NCBI GenBank assembly: GCA_015489595.1
Contig: WFZK01000017.1
Location: 1-33,733 of the forward strand
Length of the DNA: 33,733 nt
Source: Candidatus Dojkabacteria bacterium
GTDB lineage: Bacteria; Patescibacteriota; Dojkabacteria; GCA-002793355
Direction of reading: 5' to 3'
The notes beneath the pieces were generated by a model. It was not told the DNA's origin. It ran no database searches and saw only the letters and a list, made by a program, of their open reading frames with translations. Below are positions 1 through 7,353 of this stretch, one piece after another; positions within the stretch are counted from its first letter, which is position 1; every line of letters starts with the position of its first letter. A program made the position numbers and the translations under genes.

Positions 1-582
1 AACTATGGCATCTCTAACCTCTCTAAGTATCTGTTCACTAGATCTGTACGCTTCTCTACCCCGAGTATAGGGTACTACGCAATATGTACAAAACTGACTA
101 CACCCAGTCATTATTGGAATGTAGGCAAAAATATCTGAAGAATAGGTAGGCGAGGTATCAAGATAAGTAGGGTCTTGCCTTTTAAGAGCAAACTCGAAGG
201 GATCCCCCTGAGAGGTTAATATAGAAGGAAGATGGCCGATATTAGTTATGTCCACAAAAACATCAACCCAAGGCATTCGCTTCTTAAGAACTTTAAGCCA
301 TTTTAAAGTGTCTTCCGCATGCTCAGGCAGATGGTCGCGTCTTACCATACATCCCGTTAAAACAACTTTAGGCTTAGAGGAGAGTTTAGCTATTCTCTGG
401 CCCCAGGCGAGGACCTTATGCTCAGCCTTCTCTCTTACACTACAGGTCACAAGAATTATCACGTCCGCTAAGGTATAGTCTAATGTACGAATAAATCCAG
501 CATTACGCAATACAGTATCTATTCGCTCCGCATCAGCATAATTAAACAAACAGCCGTATATTTTGATATAGTACTTAAGCAT
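1..582 (-). CDS. miaB: tRNA-2-methylthio-N6-(dimethylallyl)adenosine synthase MiaB, 5' part (runs off window)
   Basis: Radical-SAM methylthiotransferase that adds the methylthio group to i6A37 of tRNAs reading UNN codons. The visible 194 residues hold the N-terminal UPF0004 domain, with three cluster cysteines at C11 (YGCLFN), C47 (TCSVREKAE) and C78 (TGCM), and then the radical-SAM CxxxCxxC at C161, C165 and C168 in TGCSQFCTYCVVPYTRGRE. The TCSVRE and VVPYTRGRE strings favour MiaB over RimO or MtaB. The frame is open to base 1, so the C-terminal SAM/TRAM part lies outside the window. The ATG at 582 is chosen because family homology starts right after it. A TATACT box lies 6 nt upstream, so the transcript is probably leaderless. 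Canonical YGCQMN reads YGCLFN here, a mild deviation. Confidence 0.93.
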   Translation of the reverse strand, partial: MLKYYIKIYGCLFNYADAERIDTVLRNAGFIRTLDYTLADVIILVTCSVREKAEHKVLAWGQRIAKLSSKPKVVLTGCMVRRDHLPEHAEDTLKWLKVLKKRMPWVDVFVDITNIGHLPSILTSQGDPFEFALKRQDPTYLDTSPTYSSDIFAYIPIMTGCSQFCTYCVVPYTRGREAYRSSEQILREVRDAIV

Positions 583-588
583 TCCTGT

Positions 589-596
589 AGTATAAT
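589..596. promoter_or_regulatory. Overlapping divergent -10 elements for miaB (minus) and RNase P RNA (plus)
   Basis: TATAAT at 591-596 on the plus strand lies 6 nt before the start of the RNase P P1 helix at about 602. On the minus strand TATACT (594-589) lies 6 nt before the miaB ATG. The two -10 elements overlap, so transcription of the two genes may exclude each other. I see no strong -35 for either direction. Confidence 0.6.
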
Positions 597-600
597 TACT

Positions 601-839
601 TACCCTGTGGTTGTCCACTAGGGCGCGCCGAAAGGCGAGGAAAGTCCGGCCTCCTTAAAAAGCGCACAGGGGAAACCCTGGTAGGCGAAAGCTTACGGAT
701 AGAGCCACAGAAACCAGACGGGGTAATACCCGGTGAAACGCCGAAAGGCTATAGGCAATCCCTGCGCGGAGAAAGGCTTCGAGCCGCTAAGATAAATGCC
801 CTAGAAACAGAAGCCGGCTTACAAGACAACCACAGGGTG
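601..839 (+). ncRNA. rnpB: RNase P RNA (compact bacterial type A-like)
   Basis: Catalytic RNA of RNase P, which removes tRNA 5' leaders. The ends form a perfect 13-bp P1 helix (603-615 with 825-837). The P4 core is present: AAGTCCGGC near 646 pairs with GCCGGCTT at 813-820, leaving the expected bulged U. Other conserved blocks are GAGGAAAGTCCGG, GCCACAGAAA, a GGTGAAAC segment and AGATAAATG...ACAGAA near the 3' end. At about 237 nt it is far shorter than the roughly 375-400 nt usual for bacteria. The P12, P16/17 and P18 arms are reduced to small hairpins and I see no P13/P14. The loop equivalent to the CCA-binding GGU reads GGC. It has its own TATAAT at 591-596 and lies just upstream of queA, which may be co-transcribed. 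Confidence 0.95.
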
Positions 840-855
840 TATTACAAAACATCTT

Positions 856-1920
856 ATGGAAATAATAGAAACATACAACTACAACCTGCCAAAATACGCT
901 ATAGCTAGATACCCTCCTCCCCGCAGGGGAACTACCAACCTAATGGTCTACTTTACAGCAACTGACAATATTGTTTTTACCAAGTACCACCAGCTATACA
1001 GATTTCTCCCTCAAAATTCTATCCTAGTAAGAAACGTAACAAAGGTGATTAAGGCTAGACTGCTTCTCCCCATCAAAAACAGCTCCAAACCTCTAGAAAT
1101 TCTCCTCTTGCCAGATGAATGGCTTTTCCCCCTTAAAACTCTGAAGTTTAAAGCACTTGTAAGATACCCAAACAAGAGAAGTAAACACCAGAATGTATTT
1201 AAACTCGGGAACTGGAGAATCGTAATTAACAAAATTCCGCAAACAAGATTCTTCTTTGTAGAATTTGTCCCTAAATGCCCCAAAAATATAGAAAAGAACT
1301 TCCTTAACCTCCTTGAAGAGTACGGTAAGGTCCCAATTCCCCCTTACCTGCGACGGGAAGCTCAAAAATTAGATGCTGTTCGTTATAATCCCGTCTTTAG
1401 TAAAACCCCGGGAGCTGTAGCTGCACCCACGGCTTCTTTAAATTTTACTCAAGGACTAGAAAATAGACTCAATCGGAAGGGTATAAATTTTGTAGACATC
1501 ATCTTACACGTGGGCTTTGGGACCTTTGCTCCAATTACAACCGAGAACATAATTAAAAATAAGCTACATAGAGAGACAGTCCACATTAATTCTACAGCCA
1601 CAAAACAACTAGAGACTGCAAAAATAAATAACATTCCTATCACCGCTGTCGGGACCACAGTAGTAAGGGCTCTAGAGAGTCTACCAAAATTTAACACTGA
1701 GCAATTTCAAACCGAACTGTTCATTAGACCACCTTTTGAATTTCAAATGATAGATATCCTTTTAACTAACTTCCACATGCCCAAATCCTCCTTACTCATG
1801 TTGGTAGATGCATTTCTGCAGTACAAAAAATCTGCAAAATCCTGGAGAGAATTATACGAATTAGCCCTCCACAAAAAATTTAGATTCCTAAGCTATGGGG
1901 ATTCTATGTTAATCATCTGA
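856..1920 (+). CDS. queA: S-adenosylmethionine:tRNA ribosyltransferase-isomerase QueA
   Basis: Transfers and isomerises the ribosyl group of SAM onto preQ1 at tRNA position 34, giving epoxyqueuosine. The 354-residue length fits the family. Signatures in order: PPPRR near the N-terminus (substrate loop, canonical xPxxxR), YGKVPIPPYL, RYNPVFSKTPGAVAAPTASLNFT, LHVGFGTFAPI, VGTTVVRALES, ELFIRPPFEF, LLTNFHMPKSSLLML and the terminal YGDSMLI. The usual NDTRVIPARL near residue 60 reads NVTKVIKARL, so the Asp and Pro of this conserved strand are replaced. It starts 17 nt after the RNase P P1 helix with no Shine-Dalgarno. No other queuosine genes are in the window, so the source of preQ1 is unknown. 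Confidence 0.93.
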   Translation: MEIIETYNYNLPKYAIARYPPPRRGTTNLMVYFTATDNIVFTKYHQLYRFLPQNSILVRNVTKVIKARLLLPIKNSSKPLEILLLPDEWLFPLKTLKFKALVRYPNKRSKHQNVFKLGNWRIVINKIPQTRFFFVEFVPKCPKNIEKNFLNLLEEYGKVPIPPYLRREAQKLDAVRYNPVFSKTPGAVAAPTASLNFTQGLENRLNRKGINFVDIILHVGFGTFAPITTENIIKNKLHRETVHINSTATKQLETAKINNIPITAVGTTVVRALESLPKFNTEQFQTELFIRPPFEFQMIDILLTNFHMPKSSLLMLVDAFLQYKKSAKSWRELYELALHKKFRFLSYGDSMLII

Positions 1921-1921
1921 A

Positions 1922-2524
1922 CTATTCTCCGAAAACCTTTTCGTGGTTACCGATTAAGATCACAAAGGGCTTCTTGAGAATACCCCAGACGAAAGGGTCG
2001 CGAGACTCCCTCCTTTTCACAAACTCAGAACGATCAAGTACTGTGTACGTAATTGGATACTCCAACTTGACCTCAATGTTATTAATAAGCGTAGTCAATC
2101 TCTCTAGATCAGGCTTGCCCACAATAAAAAGATCCACATCGTATTTACCTTTAGGCTCCTTTAAAAGATAAAACGAGGTAAGGAGCATAAGTTCTATTTT
2201 GTCCAAGAGGCGAATATTATGCAAAAGCATCCCTCCTAGACCATAAGCTTTGTGAAAAAGACCCATTAAATCAGGATAAAAGGAGTGTTCTCGATTAAGA
2301 TGATATATGTGCTTAGTTGGACTTTGATCCACAATAAGCAGCCCCGCTTGTTTTAGAAATTTAACCTCCCTTAAAACTGCATTAGGATGCTTAGAGATAA
2401 GCCTTGCAATTTCTCGAAGTCCATAAGCCTGATTAGGATCTCTATAAAACACCCAGAGGATCTCTCGCCGTGTTTCAGATCTTATAATTCCCTCAAGTGT
2501 TAAGGCATTATTCAATCTGTTCAT
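1922..2524 (-). CDS. Winged-helix protein with nucleotidyltransferase-like C-terminal domain
   Basis: A 200-residue protein. Residues about 8-75 form a winged helix-turn-helix (SETRREIL, YGLREIARLISKHPNAVLREVKFLKQAGLL). Residues about 105-200 resemble a minimal Pol-beta-type nucleotidyltransferase fold, with YDVDLFIVG at 128-136 holding the metal-binding Asp-x-Asp. The GS motif that normally precedes the DxD is not recognisable (SFYLLKEPKGK instead), so catalytic activity is doubtful. The arrangement resembles wHTH-MNT proteins found near toxin-antitoxin modules, but there is no HEPN or other toxin partner next to it. It is convergent with queA (1-nt gap). It is probably a DNA-binding regulator, specificity unknown. 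Confidence 0.7.
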   Translation of the reverse strand: MNRLNNALTLEGIIRSETRREILWVFYRDPNQAYGLREIARLISKHPNAVLREVKFLKQAGLLIVDQSPTKHIYHLNREHSFYPDLMGLFHKAYGLGGMLLHNIRLLDKIELMLLTSFYLLKEPKGKYDVDLFIVGKPDLERLTTLINNIEVKLEYPITYTVLDRSEFVKRRESRDPFVWGILKKPFVILIGNHEKVFGE

Positions 2525-2529
2525 GTTTT

Positions 2530-2558
2530 ATTATACAGTAAAGTTGATACAATGTGAA
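2530..2558 (-). promoter_or_regulatory. Promoter of the winged-helix gene, probably leaderless
   Basis: TTCACA (-35, 2553-2558), 17-nt spacer, TATAAT (-10, 2530-2535), then only 5 nt to the ATG at 2524. A start point 6-7 nt after the -10 falls on or beside the A of the ATG. Confidence 0.6.
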
Positions 2559-2780
2559 CAGTAAAGCAAAGGTGTCTACAATTTTATAGCGGTATACAGC
2601 CAAACTTTGGACAGAAACTTTTCTAGCCTCATTTTTAATTTTTGAAGGTTAAAGGTAAAACCAAATACATTCTATCGCAGGCTCAACAGTCTTCTTGACT
2701 CCAAAAGCAAGACGAAAAAGTTCCTACAAAGATACCAAAATTACAAACAACTAAAAAGTCCCTGTAGAATATTCTCTTCT
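2536..2780. other. Divergent intergenic spacer, no gene seen
   Basis: AT-rich spacer between two divergent genes. Apart from the two promoters at its ends I find no tRNA, no convincing ORF, no repeat arm shared with the hairpin family and no stable long inverted repeat. Confidence 0.5.
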
Positions 2781-2786
2781 TATAAT
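2781..2786 (+). promoter_or_regulatory. -10 element of the YifB/ComM-like gene, probably leaderless
   Basis: TATAAT 7 nt before the ATG at 2794, with no Shine-Dalgarno between. The -35 region is weak. Confidence 0.5.
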
Positions 2787-2793
2787 TCCTACA

Positions 2794-3756
2794 ATGATAC
2801 CTAGCCTCTTATGGGAAAAAGGTCGACTCCCTCGGGAAATCCGCATAAAAACTTATATCCGCCAAGGGGAACCCCGCTTTAATTTCATAGGGGTGAAAGC
2901 GTCTCCTCAGCTTAAGTCATCCCTAGCAAAAGTCCGCTTTGCCTTACAGAAACTTAAATTTAAACTCCGATTCAAACAATTCTACATAGAATTTATTGGC
3001 GTACCCGATCGAGTCGTTCTTACCTCTCAATACTACTTAAGCCCTATCCTGGCCAGTATAATTTATCGAAATCATCCAGAAACAGAAAACTTCCCTCTAA
3101 CCATAGGTGATATAGAAATAAAACGATCTGCTGCGCTGTGGAACGTCATAGAAGCTGACGAAATAACGACACTTCAATCTATAGCTGAGGTGTTAGGTAT
3201 CCCTAAACTTATGCAACCTAACCAAAGAGTAGATGAAGATAAAGTGGTAGACGTAAAACCTCACCAAGCCCCAAAAAGCCAGATTAAAATCAAAAAACTG
3301 ATCGTCATTGCTACTCTTAGAAAGTGTAATCTGACTAAATTAATCTCATATGATTGTAACCAATTCTACCGTAAATGGGCCATGATACACCGACACTTTC
3401 TGCAGCTAGAAACCGATAGATGCTTCCTTGTGGTTAAAAATTCAGAGATTCCAGATGAAGTTAAAATCCCTATACTTTTTTACCCGGAATACCCCCCACA
3501 ACCTCAACAACTCCCAAATATCACAGAGAGACTTAGAGATCCTCAGGTCTCATTTGTTGCTCTGTTAAAGCCGTGCGCCTGCGGCGCACGGCTTTCTAGC
3601 GAGATCCCGTGTATCTGTTCTTACGGAACCATACGGAAAGCGAGCATGACCATTTTCAAAATAGCCCAAATCGCAAAAGAAATTTACATCCTAAAAAGGC
3701 CGTGCAGATTAGAGAAAACTCCTGTAGATAAACTCCAACAGATACTAACGCTTTGA
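2794..3756 (+). CDS. Shortened YifB/ComM-like (Mg-chelatase-like) protein lacking the ATPase core
   Basis: A 320-residue protein resembling YifB/ComM at its two ends only. The N-terminal ~130 residues resemble the ChlI subdomain (GLPREIRIKTYIRQGEPRF-type opening, FIGVKASPQLKSSLAKVRFAL, then TIGDIEI). Near the C-terminus FVALLKPCACG (C261, C263) and C273/C275 resemble the family's VAAMNPCPCG...C.C element. Full ComM is about 500 residues with an AAA+ module between these parts. Here no Walker A (GxxGxGK), Walker B or arginine finger can be found. ComM is a branch-migration helicase used in natural transformation, and this protein cannot do that alone if the ATPase is truly missing. It overlaps rpsI tail to tail by 12 nt. 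A 13-bp palindrome lies inside the Cys-rich segment. It could be a structural paralogue or a decaying gene. Confidence 0.55.
   Translation: MIPSLLWEKGRLPREIRIKTYIRQGEPRFNFIGVKASPQLKSSLAKVRFALQKLKFKLRFKQFYIEFIGVPDRVVLTSQYYLSPILASIIYRNHPETENFPLTIGDIEIKRSAALWNVIEADEITTLQSIAEVLGIPKLMQPNQRVDEDKVVDVKPHQAPKSQIKIKKLIVIATLRKCNLTKLISYDCNQFYRKWAMIHRHFLQLETDRCFLVVKNSEIPDEVKIPILFYPEYPPQPQQLPNITERLRDPQVSFVALLKPCACGARLSSEIPCICSYGTIRKASMTIFKIAQIAKEIYILKRPCRLEKTPVDKLQQILTL
3567..3595. repeat. Perfect 13-bp palindrome inside the YifB-like gene; possible antisense terminator for the rpsI operon
   Basis: AAAGCCGTGCGCC (3567-3579), loop TGC, GGCGCACGGCTTT (3583-3595). On the plus strand it encodes the KPCACGARL segment. 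On the minus strand it lies about 150 nt past the rpsI stop and has the shape of an intrinsic terminator with a short T run. No better terminator follows rpsI. Confidence 0.5.
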
Positions 3757-4146
3757 GAAACGTGGAGCTTTCCTTGCTTTCTTTAAACCGACTTTCTTGC
3801 GCTCTACCGCTCGTGGATCCCTAGTCAAATAACCTGCCTTACGTAAAACAGGCTTAAAGCTTTCGTCATATCTAACCAATGCTCTAGAGAGTCCAAGTCT
3901 GATTGCATCTTTCCACCCTGTTTTTCCTCCCCCCTTTACCTTTACTGTTATCCTGAACCTACCAAAAACGCCAACCTTTTTTAATGGATCTAAAATATAA
4001 TCCACGGTTAACTTATCGAAAAATTCTCTTATATCTTTATCATTAACTATATATCTGGGTTTGTTATCGTCTTTTATCTCGTAGATCCTTACCCTTGCGG
4101 TAGAGGTTTTCCTACGCCCTATGCCTTCCCAATACCTAACGTCCAT
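3745..4146 (-). CDS. rpsI: 30S ribosomal protein S9 (uS9)
   Basis: Small-subunit head protein whose C-terminal tail reaches the P-site tRNA. At 133 residues it is normal in length. GIGRRKTSTARVRIY near the N-terminus, VKGGGKTGWKDAIRLGLSRAL in the middle, and the basic C-terminus RDPRAVERKKVGLKKARKAPRFSKR are all present, including the terminal Lys-Arg that contacts tRNA. It is the last gene of the infA-rpsI unit, 9 nt after rplM, and ends overlapping the convergent YifB-like gene by 12 nt. Confidence 0.97.
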   Translation of the reverse strand: MDVRYWEGIGRRKTSTARVRIYEIKDDNKPRYIVNDKDIREFFDKLTVDYILDPLKKVGVFGRFRITVKVKGGGKTGWKDAIRLGLSRALVRYDESFKPVLRKAGYLTRDPRAVERKKVGLKKARKAPRFSKR

Positions 4147-4155
4147 AACTTAAAT

Positions 4156-4593
4156 CTATAATTTTATCTCTTCTGGCTGCTGAGCCTGATGCTTGTGCTC
4201 AGGGCCTACATACAACTTAAGCCTGTTTAAAAAGTTCTGTGTCAGCTTATTCTTAGGGAGCATCCCTTTTATAGCATGAAGAAGAACCTTCTTCGGATTG
4301 GTCTTGAATAGATCCTTAACTCTTCTACGCTTAAGACCGCTAGGATATCCTGAGTAGGAAACCAACTCTTTATACTCCATCTTTCTTCCGGAAAGCACAA
4401 CCTTCTCAATGTTAACTATCACAACAAAATTACCCAAATCCATATTAGGGACATAATCAGCACGATTCTTCCCAGCTAAATATACAGCAGCTACACTGGC
4501 AACTCGACCTAGGGGCTTCCCAGCAGCATCAATAAGATACCACTTTCTATCTACCCCAGTGTCTCCTAGCTTCCAAGTGGTCTTATTAAACAT
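4156..4593 (-). CDS. rplM: 50S ribosomal protein L13 (uL13)
   Basis: Early-assembly large-subunit protein. WYLIDAAGKPLGRVAS, AGKNRADYVPNMDLGNFVVIVNIEKV, and the C-terminal MLPKNKL...LKLYVGPEHKHQAQQPEEI match the family. The ATG at 4593 (MFNKTTW, 145 residues) is preferred over an in-frame TTG at 4608 because it matches the usual start and gives a compact ATGTTTAA overlap with the rplQ stop (8 nt), suggesting translational coupling. Followed 9 nt later by rpsI, the usual partner. Confidence 0.96.
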   Translation of the reverse strand: MFNKTTWKLGDTGVDRKWYLIDAAGKPLGRVASVAAVYLAGKNRADYVPNMDLGNFVVIVNIEKVVLSGRKMEYKELVSYSGYPSGLKRRRVKDLFKTNPKKVLLHAIKGMLPKNKLTQNFLNRLKLYVGPEHKHQAQQPEEIKL

Positions 4594-4960
4594 TCTTCTT
4601 AGGCTCAAAATTTAGAATCCTAACCTCAGCCATTAACGCACCGTCTCCAGCCCTAAACCTGGTCCTCTTAAGACTTAATCTAAAATCACCCTTTACCCGC
4701 TCTAGGTTCTCCAGAGCCTTTTTGAAAAATTTTCGCGTAGTAATGTTCTGTTTAAGCCACGTTTTCTTTACCAATACAGGGAGGTCTCTATTGTAATAGC
4801 TTATCTGTCTTAGAGCGAACCTTTTTAGCTCCTTAGCTCGCTTAATAGTAGTCTCAACCTTACCGTGAAGCAAAAGGCTCGTGAACAGGTTACGCAGCAT
4901 AAGCTGTCCATGCGCCTTATCACTTGTATTTAAATTAAACTTCTTTACCCTTTTGTACAT
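4586..4960 (-). CDS. rplQ: 50S ribosomal protein L17 (bL17)
   Basis: Large-subunit protein near the tunnel exit. At 124 residues it matches the bacterial core length. HGQLMLRNLFTSLLLHGKVETTIKRAKELKRFA is characteristic, and GDGALMAEVRILNFEPKK closes the protein as in other bL17s. It lies 5 nt after rpoA, the usual bacterial order, and its stop overlaps the rplM start, so the three genes are probably coupled. Confidence 0.96.
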   Translation of the reverse strand: MYKRVKKFNLNTSDKAHGQLMLRNLFTSLLLHGKVETTIKRAKELKRFALRQISYYNRDLPVLVKKTWLKQNITTRKFFKKALENLERVKGDFRLSLKRTRFRAGDGALMAEVRILNFEPKKNV

Positions 4961-4965
4961 CTGGC

Positions 4966-5913
4966 CTACTCATTCACATTATTTAAGGCCTTCTTAATCT
5001 TTTCTATAGCCTTCTGCCCAATCCCAGGAATTTTGGCTATTTCATCGAGTGAAACACGCTTTAGATCTTTAATGGTCCCTAGTCCAGCTGTCTTTAATTT
5101 ATCCGTTATAGATTTACCTAGCCCTAAAACCTCTATATCAGCCTCTTCGATAGAAGGTGTCTCTTGCCCCTTAACTTCTAATTCCTCTGCACCCTCCTCT
5201 TGCTCACCCTTAAGTACAGGCGTCTGTTTTAAGGTGTCGAAGAAATTAGAGAGTATAGATATTGCCTCAACTAGTGCTTTCTCTGGAGTTATTCCTCCAT
5301 CGGTCTGAATCTTTAAGATAACTTTGTCATAGTCTGCACTTCCTCCTTTCCGTGACGGAACCACCTCATAAGAGACAAGTTTAACAGGAGAAAAAATTGC
5401 ATCAACAGGAATTCTACCGATCTCATCCCTTAACTTATCATCTGCCTGTCTATATCCTATCCCCTTCTCTAGCGTTGCCTCCATTTGGAAATTAGCTGAA
5501 TCATCGGTGATATGAGCAATAACATAATCTTTATTAACTACCTCCACCTCTCCAGGAAGCATCAGTTCCTTTGCTTTGAATGGACCTTTCTTGCCACTCA
5601 CGTTCGCTGTGATGACATAAAGCTCATCTTCACCCTTAACTCTAAAACGAATATTCTTAAGCCTAAGCACAATATCAAGGACATTCTCTTTAACACCTGG
5701 AATAGTCGTAAATTCATGGGCGAGGTCATTAATTCTAATACTCGTAATTGAATACCCGGGGATAGAGGAAAGCAACACACGTCTTAAGCTATTAGCCAGA
5801 GTATAACCATATCCTTGAGGTACAGGACCAATGCTAAACACTCCATAAAGTGCACCGTCTTTTAATGCCTCGGACTTTGTCCTCTCTATTTGAATATCAC
5901 TAAAACTTATCAT
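4966..5913 (-). CDS. rpoA: DNA-directed RNA polymerase alpha subunit
   Basis: Dimerisation scaffold and regulatory subunit of RNA polymerase. At 315 residues it is full length. The alpha-NTD shows PVPQGYGYTLANSLRRVLLSSIPGYSITSIRI near residue 30 and IPVDAIFSPVKLVSYEVVPSR further on. After an acidic linker (about 235-257, rich in Glu) comes the alpha-CTD from about 258, with LGLGKSITDKLKTAGLGTIKDL and the helix-hairpin-helix IPGIGQKAIEKIKKAL that would contact UP elements. Located between rpsD and rplQ as in most bacteria. I see no truncation. Confidence 0.97.
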   Translation of the reverse strand: MISFSDIQIERTKSEALKDGALYGVFSIGPVPQGYGYTLANSLRRVLLSSIPGYSITSIRINDLAHEFTTIPGVKENVLDIVLRLKNIRFRVKGEDELYVITANVSGKKGPFKAKELMLPGEVEVVNKDYVIAHITDDSANFQMEATLEKGIGYRQADDKLRDEIGRIPVDAIFSPVKLVSYEVVPSRKGGSADYDKVILKIQTDGGITPEKALVEAISILSNFFDTLKQTPVLKGEQEEGAEELEVKGQETPSIEEADIEVLGLGKSITDKLKTAGLGTIKDLKRVSLDEIAKIPGIGQKAIEKIKKALNNVNE

Positions 5914-5930
5914 CGACCTAAATTTACAAA

Positions 5931-6542
5931 TTATCTTGAATAGAGCTCTACTATTAGTGATTCCTTAATATCTGGACTTATCTCTTCCCTCGTGGGGAAT
6001 CTAACAACTTTACAGGTATTACCTGAGGTCTCAATCCATTGAGCAACCAGCGGAAAATCATAATCTGGCTTATACTTGTCAAAGACCTTCTCTGAAATAG
6101 TGATGGTGTCTCCGATCTCCACCAGATAAGAAGGTCTATCCACTCTCCTCCCGTTAACCTTCACATGGCCGTGTGATACTAGCTGACGAGCCGCACTTTT
6201 TGATTTGGCAAGCCCTGCTTTATATATCACGTTATCAAGCCTTCTCTCTAACAATTGCAGGAATACAAAACCTTTGTCTTGACCAGTATTCTTAGCAATC
6301 CTTACCGCGTTTTCATAAAAACGTCTGAACTGCTTCTCCCTCATCATGTACATTCTCTTTACCTTCTGTTTCTCTCTAAGCTGCCTTCCGTAAGGGGAGA
6401 GTCTGACAGGCTTATGGCCATGTTGCCCTGGACGAGTAGGCCTTCTCTTTATACCAGCCTTTGGTGAAAAGCTTCGCGCGCCTTTTAAATAAAGGTTTAT
6501 TCCCTCTCGTCTGCTTAATTTTTCCTTTGCTCTATACACCAT
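5931..6542 (-). CDS. rpsD: 30S ribosomal protein S4 (uS4)
   Basis: Primary binder of the 16S 5' domain. 203 residues. RRPTRPGQHGHKP, LREKQKVKRMYMMREKQFRRFYENA and the S4 RNA-binding domain (LLERRLDNVIYKAGLAKSKSAARQLVSHGHVKVNGRRV) are clear. The N-terminal zinc cysteines found in some S4s are missing: the start reads MVYRAKEKLSRREG, so this is the zinc-free form. A TATAAT lies in the 19-nt gap to rpsK, 11 nt before the ATG, and could be an internal promoter. Confidence 0.96.
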   Translation of the reverse strand: MVYRAKEKLSRREGINLYLKGARSFSPKAGIKRRPTRPGQHGHKPVRLSPYGRQLREKQKVKRMYMMREKQFRRFYENAVRIAKNTGQDKGFVFLQLLERRLDNVIYKAGLAKSKSAARQLVSHGHVKVNGRRVDRPSYLVEIGDTITISEKVFDKYKPDYDFPLVAQWIETSGNTCKVVRFPTREEISPDIKESLIVELYSR

Positions 6543-6561
6543 AGAACCGTGTAATTATAAC

Positions 6562-6948
6562 TTACTTGCGAGGCTTTTTCTTAGGCCTACATCCATTGTG
6601 CGGAGTTCTTGTCACATCTGCCAGCAGAGTAATTCTTAATCCAGCGCTAGCAAGGCCTTTAATAGCCGCGTTTCTTCCCATCCCAGCGCCCTTAACATAG
6701 ACCTTTACCTCTCTTAAACCATATTTATCCATCGCCGCTGCAGCAGCATTAAGGGCCGCTTGAGTAGCCGCATATGCGGTTCTTTTCTTAGCATGTTTGA
6801 ACCCAACTCGCGGAGGAGAGTAAGAGACAAGAGTATTCCCGTCTTCATCAGTAATAGTCACAATGGTGTTATTAAATGTGGCTAAAATATGAGCAATCCC
6901 GCTCGTCACCTTGCGCTTAGCCTTCTTCTTTTTCTTGGGCTTAACCAT
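6562..6948 (-). CDS. rpsK: 30S ribosomal protein S11 (uS11)
   Basis: Platform protein next to the E site. 128 residues. Begins with a lysine-rich stretch, then [78 protein letters not shown] and [18 protein letters not shown], all standard. It starts 3 nt after the rpsM stop, so translation is probably coupled. Confidence 0.97.
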   Translation of the reverse strand: MVKPKKKKKAKRKVTSGIAHILATFNNTIVTITDEDGNTLVSYSPPRVGFKHAKKRTAYAATQAALNAAAAAMDKYGLREVKVYVKGAGMGRNAAIKGLASAGLRITLLADVTRTPHNGCRPKKKPRK

Positions 6949-6951
6949 AAT

Positions 6952-7335
6952 TTACTTCTTGCTAACTTTAGGATTTAATCCGCCAACTGGAATCGCCTTA
7001 CCTTTCCACGTCCTTGCATTCCGCCTGGTTCTCTGACCCCTTACAGGCAAACCAATAATGTGACGTATGCCTCTGTAACATCTAATCTCTTTCAAACGAT
7101 TAATATTGTCTTTTATCTCTTGTCGTAATGCCCCTTCGACCTTGTAATTAGCCTCTATAAAACTTCTGATTTTAGCAAGCTCTTCCTCTGTTAAATCTTT
7201 AGTCCTTTTTTCTGGATCTATCTTAGTAGCTTCCAGAATGTCCATGGCTCTTTTTCTTCCAATTCCGAAGATGTATGTCAATGAGATCTTCACCTTCTTC
7301 TCATCTGGGATATTTACTCCAAACAATCGCGCCAT
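6952..7335 (-). CDS. rpsM: 30S ribosomal protein S13 (uS13)
   Basis: Head protein forming intersubunit bridges and contacting P-site tRNA. 127 residues. [30 protein letters not shown] is the helix-two-turn-helix start; [29 protein letters not shown] is the basic tail region, and it then ends in an unusual [19 protein letters not shown] at 7342-7347 lies 6 nt before the ATG inside the short rpmJ-rpsM gap, so it may also be transcribed as a leaderless message. Confidence 0.96.
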   Translation of the reverse strand: MARLFGVNIPDEKKVKISLTYIFGIGRKRAMDILEATKIDPEKRTKDLTEEELAKIRSFIEANYKVEGALRQEIKDNINRLKEIRCYRGIRHIIGLPVRGQRTRRNARTWKGKAIPVGGLNPKVSKK

Positions 7336-7341
7336 GCCCGT

Positions 7342-7347
7342 ATTATA
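7342..7347 (-). promoter_or_regulatory. -10 element directly before rpsM (leaderless-type)
   Basis: TTTGATATAATA precedes the rpsM start, with TATAAT 6 nt from the ATG. The same TTTGATATAATA string precedes infA, and GATATAAT followed by GGGCATG also precedes rplP, so this is a recurring arrangement rather than chance AT richness. Confidence 0.5.
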
Positions 7348-7353
7348 TCAAAC

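Noticed and set aside
248-478. Short plus-strand ORF near the left edge
   Set aside because: It is antisense to miaB, whose frame is open and carries all cluster cysteines.
2600-2780. RNA gene in the divergent spacer
   Set aside because: No tRNA cloverleaf, no long stem and no similarity to the other intergenic elements could be found.
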